Assembly: GCA_902826615.1 (NCBI GenBank)
Contig: CADEFN010000003.1
Location: 641,133-705,132 of the forward strand
Source: an uncultured Gemmatimonadota bacterium
GTDB taxonomy: Bacteria; Gemmatimonadota; Gemmatimonadetes; Gemmatimonadales; Gemmatimonadaceae
Reading direction: 5' to 3'
Length of the DNA stretch: 64,000 nt
Under the pieces are notes generated by a model. It was not told where the DNA came from, made no database searches, and saw only the letters and a program-made list of their open reading frames with translations. Positions 25,430 through 35,013 of the stretch are shown here, one piece after another. Numbering within the stretch: position 1 is the stretch's first letter; every line of letters starts with the position of its first letter. The translations under genes were made by a program, and so were the position numbers.

Positions 25430-28400
25430 TTAGAAGATGAAGTTGAAGCGGACCACGAAGTACGTCGGCGGTCCGAGGGTCTGGAACTCCGAGGGAATAT
25501 CACCGTTCACGGTCGCCTGGAAGTCGGATTCCGGATCAGTCCCGCGATACTCGGTCCACAACTTGAGGTTACGGGCGGAGGCGACCACGTTGGCGCTCTG
25601 CGAACGGAAGATCGTGCGCGCCACCGAGGGGCTGAAGGTGTACTGCAGCGACGCCTCACGGAACCGAACGTATTCGCCCGGCTGAAAGTACCCTTCATTG
25701 GTACGAGTCGGGTGCTCCAGGGCCGCCGTCACCATGGCCTGATCGATAAACGACGCCTTGTTGTTCATACGGCCACTGCAGTTGGGACGGGTACAGCGGA
25801 TGCGCTCGGTGTTGTTGTACCATCGGTGGCCACCGCGGTAATCGAACAACGTCTGCACACGCAGTTTGCGACCCAGCATGTCGAAGCCAGTCGTGAGCGT
25901 CGACAGGTAGCGCGGCTGCGTGTAGCCAATGAAGGTGTCCACCGAATCGACAAACACTTCGTTGCGCGCCGTGTCAGCAAAATACGTGAGCAATCCGTCG
26001 CCGTTTTTGTCCTTCCAGCCGAGGATCTTGTTTTCCCAGAACCCGAAGAGCGGGTACCCTTCCACCACACGGGTATTAGTGAGGATCTGCGGCGGCGTAC
26101 CACCAAGCGAGATCAGCTTGTTGGAGTTTGACGAGAAGCTGAGCGACACGTCCATCGCAAAGGCCTTTTTGTCGAACACCTGGCCAGTGCCGAGGAACTC
26201 GAGACCGCGGTTGTTCACCGAACCCAGGTTCTGCCGCACATTGTTCACGGAACCCGCCGAGGGGGCGACGATCGCGGAGATCAGCGCGTCCTTGGTGGTC
26301 TTGGTGTAGCCGGTGAAATCCAGGGTGACACGATTGTTGAGCACGCGGGCCTCAAAGCCCCCTTCGAACTCGGCGCTGCGCTCGGGCCTGAGTGCCGAGT
26401 TGCCGATGGCGCCGATCTGTAATCCAGGCACGTCGAGGTTCAGCACGCTCTGCTGCGAGGTATTGAAGAAGCGCAGTGCGTCATTGGCTTCCGGCTGCAC
26501 ACCGGCGGCGCCATACGACGACCGCAGGCGCAGCGAGTTGATGAACCCGATCTTGGGGAAGAAGGATTCATCGCTGATGACCCACGACAAACTCGCCTTG
26601 GGGTAGAACACGCGCTGGAAATCGCTACCGAAGGCGCTGTTCTGGTCGGTACGCACCGCCGCCGTCAGGAAGAGACGGTCGTTGATGGCCGCCGCTTCTT
26701 CGATGAAGAGCCCCAGCGTGTTGGTGAGTGTTGACGCCTCGGTCGCGAGCCGAGTCACGGCACCGTTAGGCGTCTGGGCTCCCGGAGGAAGTTCGTTGCC
26801 CGTGGCGACGTTCTGCGCAACCGTCTGGTTGATGTACTGGAAGCCGGCCGTGGTCTTGAGGTTCAGCCAGTTCTTCGGGTTGTACGTCGAGGTGCTCCCG
26901 AGCTCGAGCGTCGAGTTTCGCGACGTGGCGCGGGTGTTCTGCTTGAACCCGTTGCGGTAGATGGCCGTGATTGGCGGCCCTTCGCCATTGAACAGGAAGC
27001 GATCGTCCACACGTGAGGTGAAGTCGTTGCCGAGCACGATGCGGTTCTGCATCCACGACGTCGGGCGCCAGTTGGCCTGACCCGAGATGATCGTGCGGTT
27101 GATCTTCTGCTCGTTCTTCTCCTGCCAGGTGTAGCCTGGTGTCCAGGCGCGATAGCCGTTGAGCGGGGTGTTCAGCGGCGCGGCGGCGCCGACATTTCGC
27201 GCGGGGAGGCAAACTCGGCATCCCGGTCCACCAAAGACGTGAGAGCCCAGACCCGCCGTGGCATTGGACTCCAGCGAGAGCCGTGTTGCCAGATTGGTAA
27301 AGCCCGACGAAAGGGCGAGGTCGAACTTGGGATTGACCGCCGCATTCAGGTTCATACGAGCGGTGTTCTTGCCCAGGGCGTTCGGCCGCTCGGTCCAGTC
27401 GCGGATGGGGAGCCCCTGCGCCTTGAGGCGCTCGCGTTCGAAGGTCGGCAGCGCCATCACGCCGACTTCCTGCTCGCGTTCGCCGGCGAGGAAGTAACGC
27501 ACCGCATCGGTACCACCGCTCAGCTGCAGACCGAGCTGCCCGCGGTTCCCCGTCCCGATCGGCTTGAGATCGTCTTCTTCAAAGATGTTGAGGTCGGCGA
27601 TGCTGTCGACCGAGCACTGACCGACGCCAACACGCTGGTTGTTGCAGAAGTTGAAGGCGGCCACGTTGCCAGACGGCAGCTGCTTGCCGAACATCGTGTA
27701 CGCGGTGGGATAGGTGTTACGATCCTGGAGCAGCCCACCCTCGGCGTATGCCGTCCAGCGCGCGGCGCCGGCGCGACCGCGCTTGGTGTTGATGACCACC
27801 ACGCCATTGGCGGCCGCCGTACCATAAAGAGCCGCAGCCGACGGGCCCTTGATGATTTCCATGTTTTCGATCTCATCCGGGTTGATGTCGCCGATCCGGC
27901 TCGGCGTCGCACCACCCGTGGGGAGATTGGTGTCGTCCGGCGTGCTCGTCATACGCACACCGTCGATGATGAACAGCGGCTGGTTGCTCAGGTTGAGCGA
28001 CGACGACCCGCGGATGCGGATGCGGCTGCCGGAGCCCGTCTGATTGCCCTGCGTGATGGTGACACTCGTGGAACGCGCCGTCAGGAGGTCGTCCACGTTC
28101 TTGACCGGAGCACTCTGAATGACCTTGGACACGTCGACCGCATCGATGGCGTTGCCCACCTCGACCCGGCGTGTTTCGCCAGTTGCCGTCGTCACTACCG
28201 GTGCCAAACTCAGTGCGACAGTTGCGAGGGAGAACTCGACCGACACCGCTTCGCCCGAGGTCACGGTAATCGGCTTCTTCTGTTCGGAGTACCCGACTCG
28301 GACCACGCGAATTGTCTGCGAACCAAGCGGCACGTTCCGCAGGGTCAGGGTACCGGCCGTCGAGGTGAGACCACCAACGTTGGTCCCAACCACAGAGACC

Positions 28401-28549
28401 TGCACCTGCTCGAGAGGCTGGTTGTCGTTCGCTGCTACAACTCGTACTGTCACACTACCCTGGGAGCCCTGCGCGCCGAGCCCCGTGGCGCCTAACGCCA
28501 ACGCGCTCAGCAGCACGCCAAGGCGCCGGCCAAACAAGTGAGTCCTCAT
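25430..28549 (-). CDS. SusC/RagA family TonB-linked outer-membrane transporter
   Basis: The ATG at 28549 gives a signal peptide (MRTHLFGRRLGVLLSALALG, cut near GAQG) and a 1039-residue protein. Domains in order are the CarboxypepD_reg-like beta domain (about 28-105), the plug (about 110-240, with RIRIRGSSSLNLSNQPLFII and DGVRM) and a large barrel ending VVRFNFIF. The SusC signature around the first plug strands is clear. It transports the substrate held by the SusD partner, driven by TonB-ExbBD, which is not in the window. A GGAG site precedes the start. The operon ends at the hairpin at 23947-23970. Confidence 0.92.
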   Translation of the reverse strand: MRTHLFGRRLGVLLSALALGATGLGAQGSQGSVTVRVVAANDNQPLEQVQVSVVGTNVGGLTSTAGTLTLRNVPLGSQTIRVVRVGYSEQKKPITVTSGEAVSVEFSLATVALSLAPVVTTATGETRRVEVGNAIDAVDVSKVIQSAPVKNVDDLLTARSTSVTITQGNQTGSGSRIRIRGSSSLNLSNQPLFIIDGVRMTSTPDDTNLPTGGATPSRIGDINPDEIENMEIIKGPSAAALYGTAAANGVVVINTKRGRAGAARWTAYAEGGLLQDRNTYPTAYTMFGKQLPSGNVAAFNFCNNQRVGVGQCSVDSIADLNIFEEDDLKPIGTGNRGQLGLQLSGGTDAVRYFLAGEREQEVGVMALPTFERERLKAQGLPIRDWTERPNALGKNTARMNLNAAVNPKFDLALSSGFTNLATRLSLESNATAGLGSHVFGGPGCRVCLPARNVGAAAPLNTPLNGYRAWTPGYTWQEKNEQKINRTIISGQANWRPTSWMQNRIVLGNDFTSRVDDRFLFNGEGPPITAIYRNGFKQNTRATSRNSTLELGSTSTYNPKNWLNLKTTAGFQYINQTVAQNVATGNELPPGAQTPNGAVTRLATEASTLTNTLGLFIEEAAAINDRLFLTAAVRTDQNSAFGSDFQRVFYPKASLSWVISDESFFPKIGFINSLRLRSSYGAAGVQPEANDALRFFNTSQQSVLNLDVPGLQIGAIGNSALRPERSAEFEGGFEARVLNNRVTLDFTGYTKTTKDALISAIVAPSAGSVNNVRQNLGSVNNRGLEFLGTGQVFDKKAFAMDVSLSFSSNSNKLISLGGTPPQILTNTRVVEGYPLFGFWENKILGWKDKNGDGLLTYFADTARNEVFVDSVDTFIGYTQPRYLSTLTTGFDMLGRKLRVQTLFDYRGGHRWYNNTERIRCTRPNCSGRMNNKASFIDQAMVTAALEHPTRTNEGYFQPGEYVRFREASLQYTFSPSVARTIFRSQSANVVASARNLKLWTEYRGTDPESDFQATVNGDIPSEFQTLGPPTYFVVRFNFIF

Positions 28550-28749
28550 TCCCTGTACTCCAGTGGAAGGTGGGGAGAACGGCCTCGCACACACGCCCGG
28601 CGACACCTGTCATGTCCCCCGCCAGCGCAGGGGGAGGGTTGCGCGCAGCAGACGACGACCGTGGATGTGTATGCGACGCCCAAGGTTATGCCCCGGTACA
28701 ACACCCGTCAATAAACATTCTGACCGGGAGCGCTCACCTTACAGGCGCT

Positions 28750-29709
28750 TTATCCCCGGAGGAGTTGCCCCAGGTAGATCCCGTAACTCAGCAGGAGGAT
28801 CGCGCCCTCGGCTCGTCCCAGCTCCAGTCGGCGCCGCATCAACGGGAAAAGCACAAACGAGGTCCCAAGCATCCACCAGGCGTCCACCCTGATCGCCTCG
28901 GGGGGCACCGCGATCGGGGTGACAAGGGCCGTAACCCCCAGGATGCCCAGGACATTGAAAATGTTCGACCCGATCAGGTTGCCCACGGCGACATCGGTCT
29001 GACCGCGGCGCGCCGCAATAAGTGAAGCGGCCAGCTCCGGTGAGCTCGTTCCGGCCGCGACAATCGTCAGACCAATTACACGCTCGGTCATTCCGAGGTT
29101 GCGCGCCACCACAACCGCTCCATCGACGAGCCAATTGCCCCCGAGAATCAAGAGGACGATACCGGCCGCGAGGAGTGCGACCGCCACTCCCATTTCGCGG
29201 GCCCTCGGTGGCAGGCTGCGCGCCTCCGTCTCAGCTGAAAATTGGGCGGCTTCAGCGGCCTGCATCTCTTGCCGCGCCAGCCAGACGGCGTACGTGGTAA
29301 AGAGCAGCAATGCAGCCAGAAAGGTGCCCCCCTCCAGGCGGTCCACCACTCCGTCGCGCATGAACATCACGCCAATCCACGACGCGGCGAACATGAAGGG
29401 CCACTCGATTTTCACCACACTGCCGCGCACCGGAAGCCGAACCACCATTGCGGTGATGGCCAGGATTCCGACGATGTTGAAGAGATTTGATCCGATCACA
29501 TTGCCAATGGCAATGCTTGGGCTGCCGCGGGACGCCGCCAGCAGCGATACCACGAGCTCAGGCAGCGACGTGCCCATGGCCACCACCGTGAGTCCAATGA
29601 CCGCGGGCGTAAGTCCAGAAAGGCGCGCGATGGTCGTGGCCCCGCGAACCAGCACCTCGCCACCAACGGCAAGTGCGGCCAGTCCGGCGAGAATCAGTGC
29701 GACAGGCAT
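28750..29709 (-). CDS. CaCA family calcium/sodium antiporter (YrbG-like)
   Basis: The ATG at 29709 (MPVALILAGLAAL) gives 319 residues with about ten transmembrane helices. The two inverted alpha-repeats are clear: GTSLPELVVSLLAASRG followed by AIGNVIGSNLFNIVG, and GTSSPELAASLIAARRG followed by AVGNLIGSNIFNVLG. The Glu in each GTSxPE and the Asn in GNxIGSN form the ion site. It exchanges Ca2+ or K+ for Na+ or H+ across the inner membrane. It is divergent from the D-aminoacylase-like gene. Confidence 0.93.
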   Translation of the reverse strand: MPVALILAGLAALAVGGEVLVRGATTIARLSGLTPAVIGLTVVAMGTSLPELVVSLLAASRGSPSIAIGNVIGSNLFNIVGILAITAMVVRLPVRGSVVKIEWPFMFAASWIGVMFMRDGVVDRLEGGTFLAALLLFTTYAVWLARQEMQAAEAAQFSAETEARSLPPRAREMGVAVALLAAGIVLLILGGNWLVDGAVVVARNLGMTERVIGLTIVAAGTSSPELAASLIAARRGQTDVAVGNLIGSNIFNVLGILGVTALVTPIAVPPEAIRVDAWWMLGTSFVLFPLMRRRLELGRAEGAILLLSYGIYLGQLLRG

Positions 29710-29827
29710 GATGGCAACGGCAACCGAGAAGCAGATGGCGCAAGATACCTCGGCGCCCTGCTGGTGGTCGACTCCGTCGCGACGCACGTGCAGATTGGAC
29801 GCGCGTCTCACGCCCATGGAGCCCACG

Positions 29828-31480
29828 ATGCGGTTGTACTCGTTATGCGGATTTCTTCTCGTGCTGCCGGTCGCCGCCTGGGCGCAGGCAGCGCCAGTCT
29901 ACGATCTGGTGATCCGGAACGCCCGGGTCATCGACGGCACGGGCTCCCCATGGTACCGGGCGGACGTGGGCATTCGCGGTGACCAGATCGCCGCCATCGG
30001 CGACCTCCGCAGCCAGCGAGCCCGCCGAGTAATAGACGCCGGGGACCGGGTGGTCACCCCGGGGTTCATCGATCTCATGGGCACCTCCACCCTCCCCCTT
30101 CTCACCGAACCCAGCGCCGCCTGGTCTCGGCTTGCCCAGGGGATCACCACGATGATGGTTGGTGAAGGTGGGTCCGAGGCACCTCAGAATGCCCGCACCC
30201 TCGGCCGCGGGGCGGTCATCAATGGCCAGCCCACCACCTGGCGACGCTATCGTGAGTACTTCGCGCTTCTCGAGCGTGCCGGTGTTCCGATGAATGTGGT
30301 GCACAACGTCGGCGCAGCGCAGGTGCGCGAGGTGGTCATGGGCGTTGAAGATCGCCGTCCCACCGCCGACGAGCTGGCCCGCATGAAGGCGCAGGTGGAC
30401 AGCGCGATGATCGATGGCGCGGTCGGTATCTCGACGGCACTCATCTACCCACCGGGTGCCTACGCCACCACCGAAGAGCTCATTGAGCTGAGCAAGGTGG
30501 CTGCCGCCCGAGGCGGGGTCTACTTCTCACACATGCGCAACGAAAGTGCCGATCTCCTCACCTCCATCCGTGAGGTGATTGCCATCGCCGAGGGGGCGCG
30601 CATTCCGGCACATGTCTACCATTTGAAAGCAGCTGGGCAGGAGAACTGGCCCCTGGTTCCCCAGGCCATCGAACTCATCGCCGACGCGCGCCGACGCGGC
30701 CTGGACATCACCGCCGACATTTATCCCTATATCCGCAACGGCATCGGACTCGGCTCCTTTCTCCATCCGCGGCACTATGCCAAAGGCGAAGCCGCATTCC
30801 TCCCCACACTTCGCGATCCGGCGACACGGAAGGCACTCCGTCAGGAAGTGGAGACAACCCGCGACTGGGAAAACTGGTATCGCCATGTGGGGATGAACTG
30901 GGACAACGTCCTCATCACGGGCGCTGGGCCAGCCGTGGATCAGTCGTACGTCGGACTTTCAGTCCGTGGAGTCGCGCGCAAGCGAGGCGTCGACGAGTGG
31001 GACGCCTTTTTTGACCTCGTCCAGAACGGGCCGGTCGATGTGGCCCCGCAGAGCATGAATGAGGAGCAGAAACATCAGGCGCTCCGCGCACCCTTTGTGG
31101 CGAACGAAGTGGACTCCCCACTCGCCGACCCCGCGACCACAAAAAGCGCACACCCGCGAGCCTTTGGCGCCTTTCCGCGAATCATCGCCAAGTATGTGCG
31201 CGAAGACAAAGTGCTGACCCTGGAAGGGGCCGTGCAGCGCATGACCTCCCTCCCTGCGAACATCCTCCGCCTTCGCGACCGTGGACGTCTGGCGCCGGGG
31301 ATGAAGGCCGACCTGCTGATCTTTGATCCGGACAGCATTCAGGACCGGGCGACGTTCGAGAAGCCGCTCCAGTACGCCACGGGGATCGATTACATGTTTG
31401 TGAACGGGAAGGCGTTGATTGACGGGGGGAAGAGGACCGCTGTGCGGGCGGGGCGGGTCTTGAGGGCGGGGCGGAATTAG
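29828..31480 (+). CDS. Exported D-aminoacylase-like amidohydrolase
   Basis: The ATG at 29828 gives a signal peptide (MRLYSLCGFLLVLPVAAWAQ) and 550 residues. A second ATG four codons upstream is possible. The protein is of the N-acyl-D-amino-acid deacylase branch of the amidohydrolases: composite beta sandwich at both ends (DLVIRNARVIDGTGSPWYRA and LAPGMKADLLIFDPD) around a TIM barrel. The first metal motif, usually HxH, reads FIDLMGTST, so those ligands are absent. The later His in HVYHLKAAG remains. Loss of HxH is shared by a known subgroup, to my recollection. It would hydrolyse N-acylated or D-amino acid amides in the periplasm if active. Confidence 0.82.
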   Translation: MRLYSLCGFLLVLPVAAWAQAAPVYDLVIRNARVIDGTGSPWYRADVGIRGDQIAAIGDLRSQRARRVIDAGDRVVTPGFIDLMGTSTLPLLTEPSAAWSRLAQGITTMMVGEGGSEAPQNARTLGRGAVINGQPTTWRRYREYFALLERAGVPMNVVHNVGAAQVREVVMGVEDRRPTADELARMKAQVDSAMIDGAVGISTALIYPPGAYATTEELIELSKVAAARGGVYFSHMRNESADLLTSIREVIAIAEGARIPAHVYHLKAAGQENWPLVPQAIELIADARRRGLDITADIYPYIRNGIGLGSFLHPRHYAKGEAAFLPTLRDPATRKALRQEVETTRDWENWYRHVGMNWDNVLITGAGPAVDQSYVGLSVRGVARKRGVDEWDAFFDLVQNGPVDVAPQSMNEEQKHQALRAPFVANEVDSPLADPATTKSAHPRAFGAFPRIIAKYVREDKVLTLEGAVQRMTSLPANILRLRDRGRLAPGMKADLLIFDPDSIQDRATFEKPLQYATGIDYMFVNGKALIDGGKRTAVRAGRVLRAGRN

Positions 31481-31531
31481 AGGGCAGAAGTCCCCCGTCC
31501 CTGTAGATTTCGCGCAGCAAATCTGCCCTCT
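31479..31531 (+). terminator. Inverted repeat after the D-aminoacylase-like gene
   Basis: AGAGGGCAGA at 31479-31488 pairs with TCTGCCCTCT at 31522-31531 across a 33-base loop. The left arm overlaps the stop codon region and the right arm starts the heptamer repeat before purE. Termination is possible but the long loop makes this weak. Confidence 0.35.
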
Positions 31532-31555
31532 GCCATCTGCCACCTGCCATCTCCC
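31524..31555 (+). repeat. Heptamer tandem repeat upstream of purE
   Basis: Four imperfect units of CTGCCNN (CTGCCCT, CTGCCAT, CTGCCAC, CTGCCAT) run directly into the purE GTG start. An inverted version follows purK at 33174-33197. No ribosome-binding site is visible in the repeat. Confidence 0.6.
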
Positions 31556-32038
31556 GTGTCCCCACTCGTCGGCATCATCATGGGGAGCAAGTCGGACTAT
31601 GAGCACATGCAACACGCCTGTGCCATGCTCGAAGAGCTCCAGGTTCCTTACGAAGCGCGTGTGGTGTCCGCACACCGCACCCCGGACTGGATGTTCGATT
31701 ACGCGTCGACGGCGGAGTCACGTGGTCTCAAGGTGATTATTGCCGGTGCGGGGGGCGCTGCACACCTCCCTGGCATGGTCGCGGCAAAGTCTGTAGTGCC
31801 GGTGCTGGGTGTCCCCATTCCGGCTACCCTGCTCAACGGACAGGACGCCCTGCTCTCCATTGTGCAGATGCCCGCCGGTGTGCCGGTGGGAACGCTGGCC
31901 ATCGGCAAGCCGGGTGCGATCAACGCCGCCATTCTTGCCGCTGAAATCGTGGGCAACGAGCAGCCCGCCGTACGCGAACGACTGAAGGCGTGGCGCGCAT
32001 CACGCCGCGACGAGGTCCTTGGCCAGACACTGCCGTGA
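31556..32038 (+). CDS. purE: 5-(carboxyamino)imidazole ribonucleotide mutase PurE
   Basis: The 160-residue protein is class I PurE, which converts N5-CAIR to CAIR in purine synthesis. It begins with a GTG codon. The fingerprint is IIMGSKSDYE at the N-terminus, VVSAHRTPD for the catalytic His loop, and IAGAGGAAHLPGMVAAKS. The length is normal. It overlaps purK by four bases (GTGA), so the two steps are co-translated. A heptamer repeat rather than a recognisable ribosome-binding site precedes it. Confidence 0.96.
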   Translation: MSPLVGIIMGSKSDYEHMQHACAMLEELQVPYEARVVSAHRTPDWMFDYASTAESRGLKVIIAGAGGAAHLPGMVAAKSVVPVLGVPIPATLLNGQDALLSIVQMPAGVPVGTLAIGKPGAINAAILAAEIVGNEQPAVRERLKAWRASRRDEVLGQTLP

Positions 32039-33171
32039 GCGTGGTACTGCCCGGCAGCATCATTGGCATCCTCGGCGGGGGCCAGCTTGGCCGCATGACC
32101 GGAATGGCCGCCCGCTCGTTAGGCTATGATGTGCATGTGCTCGACCCCGATCCCGACTGCTCGGCGCGGGCCATTGCCAGCCGTGTGATCACCGCACGCT
32201 TTGACGACGCCGACGCCGCCGCCGACCTGGCCCGTGGCGTGGACGTGGTCACCCTCGAAATCGAGCAGATCGCCAAGGGGTCGCTCGAAGCGGTGGCCGA
32301 ACAGGCGCCACTCCACCCGAGAGCCGAGGCGGTCTTCACCATTCAGGACCGCATCCGGCAGCGCACCTGGCTCGACCGGCACGGGTTTCCCGTTGGTCCC
32401 TTTCGCGCTGTAGGTACCGAGGACGAATGTGCGGCCGCGGTCGAGGCCCTCGGGCCTTCCATCTGCAAGGCCCCCATGGGTGGATACGATGGGCGCGGGC
32501 AGGTGCGGGTGAAAACACCGGACGAGGCCCGTGCGGCATGGAAGTCGTTAGGCTCGGGACGGGTGATTGTCGAGCAATTCCTCTCCCTCGACTTCGAACT
32601 GTCGGTACTTGTGGCCCGCCGTGCCGACGGCGTGTCGGCCGTGTACCCGCCCGCCGTGAACTACCACGTGGACGGTGTGCTGGATTGGTCCGTTTTCCCC
32701 GGTCCCATCCCCAAGCCGGTGGCCGACCATGCGCAGCAGATCGGCCACGCGATCGCTGAAACCATGGGCATCGTGGGGCTCGTGGCCTGCGAGCTCTTTG
32801 TGACAACCGACGGACGGCTGCTGATCAACGAACTCGCGCCCCGCCCGCACAACACCTATCACCACAGCGAGCGTGGTGCCAGCACGTCGCAGTTCGAGCA
32901 GCTGGTGCGGGCCGTGTGCGGACTCCCGTTAGGCGACGTGCGCCCGATTGCACCGGCGGCGATTGCCAACCTGCTCGGCGACTTGTGGGAAGGCATCACC
33001 CCTGATGTGCCGGGCGCCCTGTCAGTCCCTGATGTCCGGCTGCATCTCTACGGCAAGACCTCGGCGCGACCGGGCCGAAAGATGGGTCACCTCTCGGCGG
33101 TCGCCGACAGCACCGACGCGGCGCTGGAGAAGGTGCTCGAGGGACGACGGCGGTTCGCGAAGGGCGTGTAG
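32035..33171 (+). CDS. purK: 5-(carboxyamino)imidazole ribonucleotide synthase PurK
   Basis: The 378-residue ATP-grasp enzyme makes N5-CAIR from AIR, bicarbonate and ATP. I chose the GTG at 32035 because it overlaps the purE stop. The N-terminal pre-ATP-grasp motif is IGILGGGQLGRM. The ATP-grasp core contains CKAPMGGYDGRGQ, VEQFLSLDFELSVLV and the metal-binding LLINELAPRPHNTYH. The C-terminus has the usual HLYGKTSARPGRKMGH. Three copies of the CGTTAGGC octamer lie within this gene (32117, 32546, 32927), the densest cluster in the window. Confidence 0.96.
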   Translation: MSVVLPGSIIGILGGGQLGRMTGMAARSLGYDVHVLDPDPDCSARAIASRVITARFDDADAAADLARGVDVVTLEIEQIAKGSLEAVAEQAPLHPRAEAVFTIQDRIRQRTWLDRHGFPVGPFRAVGTEDECAAAVEALGPSICKAPMGGYDGRGQVRVKTPDEARAAWKSLGSGRVIVEQFLSLDFELSVLVARRADGVSAVYPPAVNYHVDGVLDWSVFPGPIPKPVADHAQQIGHAIAETMGIVGLVACELFVTTDGRLLINELAPRPHNTYHHSERGASTSQFEQLVRAVCGLPLGDVRPIAPAAIANLLGDLWEGITPDVPGALSVPDVRLHLYGKTSARPGRKMGHLSAVADSTDAALEKVLEGRRRFAKGV

Positions 33172-33173
33172 AT

Positions 33174-33197
33174 GGCAGACGGCAGGCAGAGAGGGTG
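33174..33197 (-). repeat. Inverted heptamer repeat downstream of purK
   Basis: Just after the purK stop the minus strand reads TCTGCCT, GCCGTCT, GCCATCT, the same heptamer theme as at 31524-31555 but in opposite orientation. The two could pair as distant inverted arms around purEK. Confidence 0.5.
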
Positions 33198-33218
33198 AAC
33201 GCTGCCTGCCACTCGGCT

Positions 33219-33962
33219 TTAGCCCATCCTGGCTTTTGACAAGCCGCCGAAGCGACGGTCGCGGGCTCGGAAGTCCTCTACGGCGGCGTCAAAATCTGCA
33301 GTGCCGAACTCGGGCCACATGCGGCGCGAGAAGACGAGCTCGGCGTAGGCGCACTCCCACAACAGGAAGTCGCTGAGCCGCTGCTCACCACCGGTGCGAA
33401 TCAGCAGGTCGACATCACCCGCCGAACCGTCGTCGTGATTCACCTCTGCCAGCAGCTCGGCGAAGGCATCGCGCGACAATGGTGAACCGACGGGTGCAGC
33501 CGCGGCGGCTCGCACCATCGTGTCACGTGCCGAGTAGTCGACCGCGAGCCGCAAGTGGAGCGACTCACAGTCAATGGTTGCTTCTTCAGCGGCACGAATG
33601 GCGTGACAGAGCTCGGGTGAGATTCGGTCCCGGCGCCCCACCACACTCATGCGAATATCGTTTTCGACGCACTTCGGTGTCTCGGCTGCCAGATGCCGAC
33701 GGAACAAGCGCATGAGCGCATCGACCTCGTCCTTCGGCCGGCTCCAATTATCCGAAGAGAAGGCGTACAAGGTCAGGCAACGCACACTGCTGCGCCGCGC
33801 ATGTTCGACGATTTCACGAACGGTTTTCGCGCCGGCCAGGTGGCCCGCGGTGCGCGGCTTGCCACGCTGATTGGCCCACCGACCGTTGCCGTCCATGATG
33901 ATGGCCACGTGCCCCGGATACCGCCGATTGTCCGCGGAGACCTGAAAACTTGTCGGGCTCAC
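33219..33962 (-). CDS. uppS: Isoprenyl transferase (undecaprenyl diphosphate synthase type)
   Basis: The 247-residue cis-prenyltransferase makes the C55 lipid carrier for peptidoglycan. It begins with GTG, overlapping the stop of the winged-helix regulator gene (GTGA). The signature motifs are visible: [10 protein letters not shown] with catalytic Asp24, [11 protein letters not shown] and [20 protein letters not shown]. The length is typical. In most bacteria uppS is next to cdsA or dxr. Here it is third in an operon with a membrane protein and a DNA-binding protein, which is unusual. Confidence 0.95.
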   Translation of the reverse strand: MSPTSFQVSADNRRYPGHVAIIMDGNGRWANQRGKPRTAGHLAGAKTVREIVEHARRSSVRCLTLYAFSSDNWSRPKDEVDALMRLFRRHLAAETPKCVENDIRMSVVGRRDRISPELCHAIRAAEEATIDCESLHLRLAVDYSARDTMVRAAAAAPVGSPLSRDAFAELLAEVNHDDGSAGDVDLLIRTGGEQRLSDFLLWECAYAELVFSRRMWPEFGTADFDAAVEDFRARDRRFGGLSKARMG

Positions 33963-34363
33963 AGCGTGCCCTCACGTGTCGCCTTTATGATCGCTTCCAT
34001 GTGTTCGAGATATCGTTCGAGCGCCGATCGACCCACGTTTGTCAGCGCGTATTCGGTTTTTGGCATACGTCCTTCGAAGGACTTCTCACAGCTGATGTAC
34101 CCGGCATCCTCGAGCTTGCGGGCGTGCACTGACAGGTTGCCGTCGGTGGTGTTCATCAATGCCTTCAGGTTGTTGAACGACAGCGAGCGGTTCACAGCCA
34201 GCGCGCTGACGATTCCGAGCCGAATGCGTTCGTGAATCAGACGATCCAGCTCGGAGGGCGTCGCGTCACTTCGCCCGATTTCCGCCGAAATCGGCCCGGC
34301 CTTGCTCGGTTCCTCTGTGCGCACGGCCTCATGGGCGCGCGCCGCGTTGCTTCGCTTAGCCAC
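33959..34363 (-). CDS. Winged-helix DNA-binding transcriptional regulator
   Basis: The GTG at 34363 is preceded by a perfect AAGGAGGT ribosome-binding site four to five bases upstream, which decides the start. The 134-residue protein has an N-terminal about 40-residue polar tail and then an HTH_27/MarR-like winged helix: [20 protein letters not shown], the recognition helix in [17 protein letters not shown], and a wing in [11 protein letters not shown]. These proteins usually regulate their own operon. The upstream membrane protein gene overlaps it by eight bases, and uppS overlaps its end. Confidence 0.88.
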   Translation of the reverse strand: MAKRSNAARAHEAVRTEEPSKAGPISAEIGRSDATPSELDRLIHERIRLGIVSALAVNRSLSFNNLKALMNTTDGNLSVHARKLEDAGYISCEKSFEGRMPKTEYALTNVGRSALERYLEHMEAIIKATREGTL

Positions 34364-35009
34364 CGTACCTCCTTGCAATCGCAGTGCCGAACCCGAAATG
34401 GAGCCCGCCAAAGCCCAGGGCCATGATGACGTTGAGCAATTGGGCCCGACTTTCCTCTGGCCAGGCGTTTTGAAGCACTAACGGAGCGCCGAGCGCCACC
34501 GCGCCGAGGAGCATGAATGAGGCGCCCATGACCGGAATGATCGGGACCGAAAGCGCCCCGCCGGCCATCACGGCGGCGCCATACATGATGAGCCACACGC
34601 CGGGGAGGGCCACAAACCACCCGGCGCGCAGGGCGACGGCCGTGATAACCGCCCCTGCCACCAGCGCCGGGAAAAAGGCGAGGGCGAGCTTTCGGCCCAT
34701 GGCCCCGGTTACTGGTGGATTGCTCGACTCAGCCTTGCGCCAGGTGGCAACGGCCGAGCTGCCAAAGGCCACAACTGCTGCCAACACCCAGGTGAGGAGC
34801 CAGCGGGGCGACCCGAGTTCGTGGCCCGAAATCCCGAAGGCGATGCAGGCAACCACACCTGTCGCGACGATTCCTCTCCCCGAAATGGCCGTGAAGGTGG
34901 CCGAACTCTCCATCGTCTCCCTTATGAAGCGGAGATTGTCGATGGCCCGGTCGGAAAGGGCCGGGGGATCCTTGTCTGGCTCGAGGCGCAGGGGCCGACG
35001 GCTTGTCAT
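34356..35009 (-). CDS. Membrane protein paired with a winged-helix regulator
   Basis: The 217-residue protein has a polar N-terminus (about 1-40) and six hydrophobic segments (about 46-62, 70-87, 107-128, 131-148, 152-168, 190-207). The first gene of the operon, it begins with ATG at 35009. No ribosome-binding site is visible, and the -10 hexamer ends ten bases before the ATG, so the message may be leaderless. Similar membrane proteins adjoin HTH_27 regulators in acidobacteria and related phyla, but their role is not known. There is no catalytic motif. Confidence 0.7.
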   Translation of the reverse strand: MTSRRPLRLEPDKDPPALSDRAIDNLRFIRETMESSATFTAISGRGIVATGVVACIAFGISGHELGSPRWLLTWVLAAVVAFGSSAVATWRKAESSNPPVTGAMGRKLALAFFPALVAGAVITAVALRAGWFVALPGVWLIMYGAAVMAGGALSVPIIPVMGASFMLLGAVALGAPLVLQNAWPEESRAQLLNVIMALGFGGLHFGFGTAIARRYGG

Positions 35010-35013
35010 GTGA

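Noticed and set aside
27239-28495. Plus-strand open frame opposite the SusC gene
   Set aside because: Antisense shadow of the SusC coding sequence; its composition is Arg- and His-rich without motifs.
29099-29827. In-frame N-terminal extension of the D-aminoacylase-like protein
   Set aside because: It is antisense to the CaCA antiporter gene and has no recognisable sequence. The signal peptide at 29828 marks the real start.
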